A stretch of 64,000 bases of DNA from assembly GCA_000333855.2 (NCBI GenBank), contig CM007320.1, positions 1,913,147 through 1,977,146 on the forward strand, given 5' to 3'. Below, piece after piece: positions 59,077 to 64,000 of the stretch (its first letter is position 1; each line of letters begins with the position of its first letter). The translations under genes were made by a program, and so were the position numbers. Below the pieces are notes generated by a model. It ran no database searches and was not told where the DNA came from. It was given only the letters and a program-made list of their open reading frames with translations. This stretch comes from Endotrypanum monterogeii. Its lineage: Eukaryota; Euglenozoa; Kinetoplastea; Trypanosomatida; Trypanosomatidae.

Positions 59077-61116
59077 ATGTTCACTTCGGTCAAATATGAG
59101 TGGCTTCTTTCCAGCAGAGTCGGTGTCGCGAGACATCGTGCACTACCCATCTGCTTGCTGGTGGTGCTTCTGTTATTGGTAATGCTTATAGCGCCTGTAC
59201 GTGCGTTTTATGTGCCCGGAGCAGCTGAGACATCCTACAAGGAGGGTGATACGGTGACATTCATGGTAAATGCTCTGCGGTCCTCGTCTGAAATGTTCCC
59301 CATTGACTATTCCAAGATGCCGTTTTGCCAGCCGGAAAAGCTGGTGAGAAAAGAGGAGTCGATTGGTGAGATTATCTGGGGTGACCGCATGCTCAACTCC
59401 CCGTATACTGTGGAAATGAAAAAAGATGTGAGCTGCAGGCCTCTCCCCAAGTGCGACTTCGTCAAAAAAACAAAGGACATTCGCGAACGGCGATCCAGGG
59501 ACCTCACAAAAATGATTGATCGGTGGTATCGAGTCTACATGAGCATCGACAACTTACCTGTTTTCTCCAACAAATCGATCTCTACACGGATGACTGAATG
59601 CGCTGGAAGGATGGGCAAGGACTTCAAGTCGAGTGTACAGCGAGGATTTCCGCTCGGCCTCCCAGCCCAGTGCACCAGCGATGGGCAGGCGTTGCTTAAC
59701 AATCACCTTGATTTTACGATTCACTATAATATCGATAGCCATACGTCCCCCACGACAACAGAGGAGGACAAAAAATATATAGTGGTCTTGGTGGAGGTCA
59801 ATGCGAGAAGTATCGCTTGGTCAGATCCAAGCGAATGCAGCAACAAGGCGGACGGCCCGCCTCTCGCACTGGAACACAGCCGCATGCTTCCCATGAGCAG
59901 CGTCATGAATGGGTCGGCAACTGTGTACTGGACGTACAGTGTCACGTGGAGGAACAACCCAGACATCAAATGGGCGACGCGGTGGGACTTTTTCTTCATC
60001 ACTGCCACTGCAGCTGCACCCGGCAGCCACTTTGTAGTGATCGTGCTCTCACTCATGATGGTTCTGCTCATCGGAACTACGGTGTTGGGAGTTTTGCTAC
60101 GCGCGCTGCACAAGGACTTCAACCGCTACAATTCTGAAGATCCGGAGGACATGCGCGAGGAGGTAGGGTGGAAGCTCTTGTACGCCGACGTGTTTCGCCC
60201 ACCTTTAAACGCAAGCTGGCTGGCAATTTTTGTCGCTAACGGTGTTCAAATTCTGGCCACCGCTTCCATAGTTCTCCTCGTTGCCCTCATGGGCTTTCTT
60301 TCTCCTGCTCGCCGCGGCGCACTCCTCACAACACTTTTGCTGACTGCTTCCTTCACGTCGTGTGTTGGTGGATACGTATGCGGAAGGCTGCTGCAGTACC
60401 TCAACTGTCGTGCCTGGAAGCATGTTTTTACGTGCAGTCTCACACTGCCGGGGGCAATTCTGATCATGTACATGTTTATCCTCGTGATCAACAAGACGCA
60501 TGGTGCTACGACGGCCATTCCGTTCTCAACACTGCTGCAGGTGTCAGCGCTTTGCGTGACTGTGAGCTTGCCACTGACGGTAGTGGGTAGCTCGATAGCC
60601 TTCCGTCAGCAGCCCTTCACGAACCCGGCACAAGTCGGCCGTCTGGCCCGCGAAATCCCTCTTCAGAACTGGAACAACAAGCCCGAGTTCATGTACACCT
60701 TTTGGCCATCTGTGCCGCTTCTTATTTCTTTAATTGAGCTGTACTACATCATGCAGGATTTGTGGGAGGGGCAAATCTACTACTCCTTTGGCTTCCTGAC
60801 TCTGACGGCGTGTATTTGGGTGTTGCTCTGCGCTCTCGTCACCATCTCGACGGTCTACTACACTTTGTGCTACGAGAACCATCGCTGGTGGTGGACGGCG
60901 TACTTCGTGCCTGGTGGTGCAGGTGTGCACGTCTTCTGCCTGTCGATAGTCTTTTACATGACTCATCTCTCGACAAGCAGCTTCTTCTCTGCAGTCGTGT
61001 ACTTCGCCTACATGAGCATGGTATCGTATCTATACGGGCTGGCCGCCGGTGCCGTCGGGGTGACTGTAACGATTATGTTTGTGCGTGTTATCTACAGCCG
61101 GATCAAGTTGGACTAG
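59077..61116 (+). CDS. Transmembrane 9 superfamily (EMP70/TM9SF) protein
   Basis: The protein has 679 residues from the first in-frame ATG. A signal sequence (about 23-43, LPICLLVVLLLLVMLIAPVRA) precedes FYVPG, the typical mature start of this family, followed by YKEGDTVTFMVNAL and FPIDYSKMPFCQP, which match the TM9SF lumenal domain. The lumenal part runs to about residue 315. Nine hydrophobic segments follow, from FVVIVLSLMMVLLIG to the C-terminus, including GYVCGRLLQYLN and WPSVPLLISLIELYYI. The C-terminus ends VRVIYSRIKLD, where TM9SF proteins carry a basic COPI-binding KxD/E motif (here IKLD). Family members reside in the Golgi and endosomes and affect membrane-protein sorting. Length fits the longer TM9SF2/TM9SF4-type members. 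Confidence 0.93.
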   Translation: MFTSVKYEWLLSSRVGVARHRALPICLLVVLLLLVMLIAPVRAFYVPGAAETSYKEGDTVTFMVNALRSSSEMFPIDYSKMPFCQPEKLVRKEESIGEIIWGDRMLNSPYTVEMKKDVSCRPLPKCDFVKKTKDIRERRSRDLTKMIDRWYRVYMSIDNLPVFSNKSISTRMTECAGRMGKDFKSSVQRGFPLGLPAQCTSDGQALLNNHLDFTIHYNIDSHTSPTTTEEDKKYIVVLVEVNARSIAWSDPSECSNKADGPPLALEHSRMLPMSSVMNGSATVYWTYSVTWRNNPDIKWATRWDFFFITATAAAPGSHFVVIVLSLMMVLLIGTTVLGVLLRALHKDFNRYNSEDPEDMREEVGWKLLYADVFRPPLNASWLAIFVANGVQILATASIVLLVALMGFLSPARRGALLTTLLLTASFTSCVGGYVCGRLLQYLNCRAWKHVFTCSLTLPGAILIMYMFILVINKTHGATTAIPFSTLLQVSALCVTVSLPLTVVGSSIAFRQQPFTNPAQVGRLAREIPLQNWNNKPEFMYTFWPSVPLLISLIELYYIMQDLWEGQIYYSFGFLTLTACIWVLLCALVTISTVYYTLCYENHRWWWTAYFVPGGAGVHVFCLSIVFYMTHLSTSSFFSAVVYFAYMSMVSYLYGLAAGAVGVTVTIMFVRVIYSRIKLD

Positions 61117-63090
61117 ACTGCAGGACTTTCGACTTGTACCTTCTCGGACAAAGAGAGGGAGGCTGTAGGGTAAATATGAACTGGAGAAGGCAACAGGAAG
61201 AGGTTTTTCAGGCTTTTCGTTATGCAATGATATTCTTGTTTTCTGACTCCTCCGTTGTGCGCCAACCTTTATTTTTTAAAAACAGTTCATCCCCTACCAC
61301 CTTCCCATTTTCAGACGCCTCGATTCTTTGCGAGCTTGGTCTGTGCGTGAGTGTGGTTGTTGTTGGCTGCCCTTTGACGCATCACTTGGTTTTCTGGTTG
61401 CGCGTGCGTGTAGATCCACTCAAACATATGCATCTACTCACGCCACCACTGTAACGAAGAAGAACAAAATAAAACGGGATCAATACGAGGCGGCGAAGCT
61501 GCAGGCCCTCCCCCCCCTCCCCCTCCCCCTCCCCCTCCCCCTTCCCCTTCCCCTCCCTTAACAGACATACACACTTCTCTTTACTGTCACAACTCGTTGC
61601 TGTTTTCGGGAGGCGCACGACGGCTTGATGCTTACGCTCTGCCTAACACCGGCGTGACTTGGACTTGCGATTTTTTTTTATTTATAAAAACTTTTCTCAT
61701 CACTGTCAGTTGGTGTCACTCGCTTTTGCCGTTCGATCCTCCGTGATTTGCCTTCGGTCCTCATTTGTGTCCCGTAGAACACTCAGTGTGCTTCACGTCA
61801 TTTTTATCCAATCGACTTTTTTTTCTCTGGATTTAATGACGTGAAGGCAACTCTCTTGTGCGATCGGTTGTTTCATGGAAGAAATGGAGGGAGTCGATTC
61901 TGTCTCGGAGGCAACATAGCGAATGGATGCAAAAAACAAAATCGGCTCACTCTACGATGTTTGACCCGTGGCACACAACGTGAATCGCACCAAGTGACAG
62001 GACCTCCATCCGTATATAGTTTGTACAGAGTCTGGGTGCACGTGGAGAGGGGCCTCCCTCCAAAAAAAAAAAAAACTACAAAGAGAATAGGGTGGGTGGG
62101 CTGCGGATGTTGGTGATGGTGGTGGTGGTCTTTTTTTTTTTTGCCCTTGTGCTCAGGATATTAAAAAAAATCAATAACGGGTCGAAAGCAAAGATCATCC
62201 AAACATATCCCCCACTCACTTCGTCGACGTCGTCATCAAATACTCGTTGATTTCCCTTCAGATTGCATGATGCGTGTGTGAGGGGGTAAGCGTGTGCTGA
62301 ATTGCTTCGTGTCCATCTCGCAGCATCTTCTTCCCAGAAACATGTTTTGTATGTCGAAGATGGCTCTGAGGAAAAAAAAAATGATTATTCGTTGTGCGAG
62401 TGCGCCGACATAGAATCTCCCTTTGAACTATCTCGCTGACTTCCGCCTCTGCTTTTCACGAATTTTTTTTTTTCGAGATTACAATTAGCATTATCTGAGT
62501 AGGAGTCGCTCAATCACATATGCGAGCAGAGGTCTTCTTGTGCACAAGCAGACATCATCGGTGGCTGTCCCTATCACACCGCTCCCTTTTCCGTTGCTCG
62601 TGAAAAAAAAACTTGACCTTCAAGTGCGCGTGTGGCCACCACCGCTCCTTGATTTCCCTTTCCGAGTGGATACCCATCAATATTTTCTCGCTCTGCACAT
62701 TGCTTTGTCATTCTTTCTTCTTCCTCCGAGAGTTGAGCACCCATCTATACGTGCATGCTTACATCTTTCTTTTGTATTTTTATGTGTACATGTACGCACA
62801 CATCGTGGCGTATAGAACAGTCCGCAAACGACCAACAAGCAAACGCAGTCAGCAAGGCCCTTGACGTTAGCCGTTTTCTTTGCCCCTTTTCTGTCCCTCT
62901 TTTTTTTCTCTCATACTGAGTGTTGTATTCTTTCCTTTTCTCCCCTCGCTCGTTGTTGCCTTGCATGTCTGCTGTCTCTGCGAGCGTGCTCTTCACGTGT
63001 CTCTCTGATTCGTTCTGTTGACTTGACTCGGGTGCTTAATTTTTTTTTTTTTGGGGGGGGGAAGTCCGCTATCTTTTTGCGCTTCATCAT
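61117..63090. other. Intergenic region, no gene seen
   Basis: About 2 kb with a C-rich (CCCCCT)n tract at 61505-61557, several A and T homopolymers and a T/G block at 63040-63060. No gene is seen. Confidence 0.55.
61505..61557. repeat. (CCCCCT)n polypyrimidine repeat
   Basis: About eight imperfect units of five or more C followed by one or two T. The opposite strand has G runs that could form a G-quadruplex. Confidence 0.85.
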
Positions 63091-63418
63091 CTCTTCTGGC
63101 GCCGACGTGCGCCCCCTCCTCTCTCACATAGACACACTTCCTTACACTCGCAAACAACGGCAAAGACGTTGTGTCTCGTCATCATTTCGCAATTTTTCCT
63201 TCTAGTGCGTAGGCTTTTCTGTTTCACCTTTTTTTTTCGTCTTCCCTTTTATATCTCCTTCTTACCTCATTACTCCCTCTATATTATTCTAGCCTATGTA
63301 TATATTTATTTATATATATATATAAATATAAATATATATATAAATATAAATATATATATAAATATAAATATATATACTCTCTCTTCGCCACACAAACACA
63401 AAGGCACCACCCTCCCCC
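63091..63418. repeat. Direct duplication, left copy (probable assembly artefact)
   Basis: 328 bp identical to 63439-63766 at an offset of 348. It contains an A/T-only block (63298-63375). It ends exactly at the N gap. Confidence 0.9.
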
Positions 63419-63438
63419 NNNNNNNNNNNNNNNNNNNN
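63419..63438. other. Assembly gap (20 N)
   Basis: Unresolved bases between two identical flanks. Confidence 0.99.
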
Positions 63439-63766
63439 CTCTTCTGGCGCCGACGTGCGCCCCCTCCTCTCTCACATAGACACACTTCCTTACACTCGCA
63501 AACAACGGCAAAGACGTTGTGTCTCGTCATCATTTCGCAATTTTTCCTTCTAGTGCGTAGGCTTTTCTGTTTCACCTTTTTTTTTCGTCTTCCCTTTTAT
63601 ATCTCCTTCTTACCTCATTACTCCCTCTATATTATTCTAGCCTATGTATATATTTATTTATATATATATATAAATATAAATATATATATAAATATAAATA
63701 TATATATAAATATAAATATATATACTCTCTCTTCGCCACACAAACACAAAGGCACCACCCTCCCCC
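63439..63766. repeat. Direct duplication, right copy (probable assembly artefact)
   Basis: Exact copy of 63091-63418 starting immediately after the gap, as expected if two overlapping contig ends were scaffolded without being merged. Confidence 0.9.
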
Positions 63767-64000
63767 CGTTCTCCTTTTTTGCGTTTATTGGCAATCTTCT
63801 CTTTCCCCTTTTTTTTTCTCGTAGCACCTTGATCCTGTATTAGCTGCATACAACTCACTATTTTTTTTTTTTTTTGTCACCCCAGCGACGCTTCACTCAC
63901 ATACTCTTTTCTTGCGGAAACTTTTTCGAGATAATATCGATCGCTCTATCACCCTTTGGTTCGTCTTCTGCGGTTCTTTCCTACCCATCCTTTCCATTCC
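63767..64000. other. Pyrimidine-rich non-coding end of window
   Basis: T/C tracts, possibly the 5' flank of a gene beyond the window. No start codon with a long frame is seen. Confidence 0.45.

Overview
The window looks like a stretch of a kinetoplastid nuclear chromosome, most likely Leishmania or a close relative. All recognisable genes are on the + strand and no introns are needed. They are separated by long pyrimidine-rich, microsatellite-laden intergenic DNA. Upstream of almost every start codon there is a polypyrimidine tract followed by an AG, as expected for spliced-leader trans-splicing of one polycistronic transcription unit. The histone H2A is of the trypanosomatid type. The species and chromosome cannot be fixed from the sequence alone. 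Start codons given here are in-frame ATGs. Several frames stay open further upstream, but only through pyrimidine tracts or from non-ATG codons.

Layout. 1-274: C-terminal end of a charged, probably coiled-coil protein. 2.5-4.0 kb: two histone H2A genes with essentially identical coding sequence but unrelated 3' flanks. 4.9-8.2 kb: a divergent MutS-family (MSH5-like) protein. 9.3-13.0 kb: a protein with about 20 MORN repeats. 14.5-15.6 kb: a double-hotdog acyl-CoA thioesterase (ACOT9-like), probably mitochondrial. 19.7-20.5 kb: an unknown 269-residue protein. 24.1-25.4 kb: a thioredoxin-fold protein with a CxxC. 27.7-33.3 kb: a large membrane-anchored subtilisin with EGF-like and CUB modules. 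34.8-36.2 kb: an ABC ATPase of LolD/MacB type. 39.9-43.4 kb: a RING-CH, Doa10/MARCHF6-like membrane E3 ligase. 45.0-51.6 kb: a very large, probably mitochondrial protein with repeated dsRBD-like units. 53.0-55.7 kb: a polycystin-type (PKD2/TRP) cation channel. 57.0-58.1 kb: a SYS1-like Golgi membrane protein. 59.1-61.1 kb: a TM9SF/EMP70 protein. The rest, to 64 kb, is non-coding.

The most unusual feature is a family of three nearly identical GC-rich repeats, A, B and C (core about 0.58 kb, plus a 238-bp left module in A and C). They lie in the 3' flanks of three consecutive genes: the thioesterase, the unknown 269-residue protein and the thioredoxin-like protein. These intergenic regions are also among the longest in the window. 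This recalls the SIDER retroposons of Leishmania 3' UTRs, which are known to influence mRNA stability. The family assignment is an inference.

The neighbours do not form one pathway, as is normal in a trypanosomatid polycistronic unit. Several are secretory or endomembrane proteins (subtilisin, Doa10-like ligase, polycystin, SYS1-like, TM9SF). Two assembly gaps are present (51808-52042 and 63419-63438). The second is flanked by an exact 328-bp direct duplication that is probably an assembly artefact.
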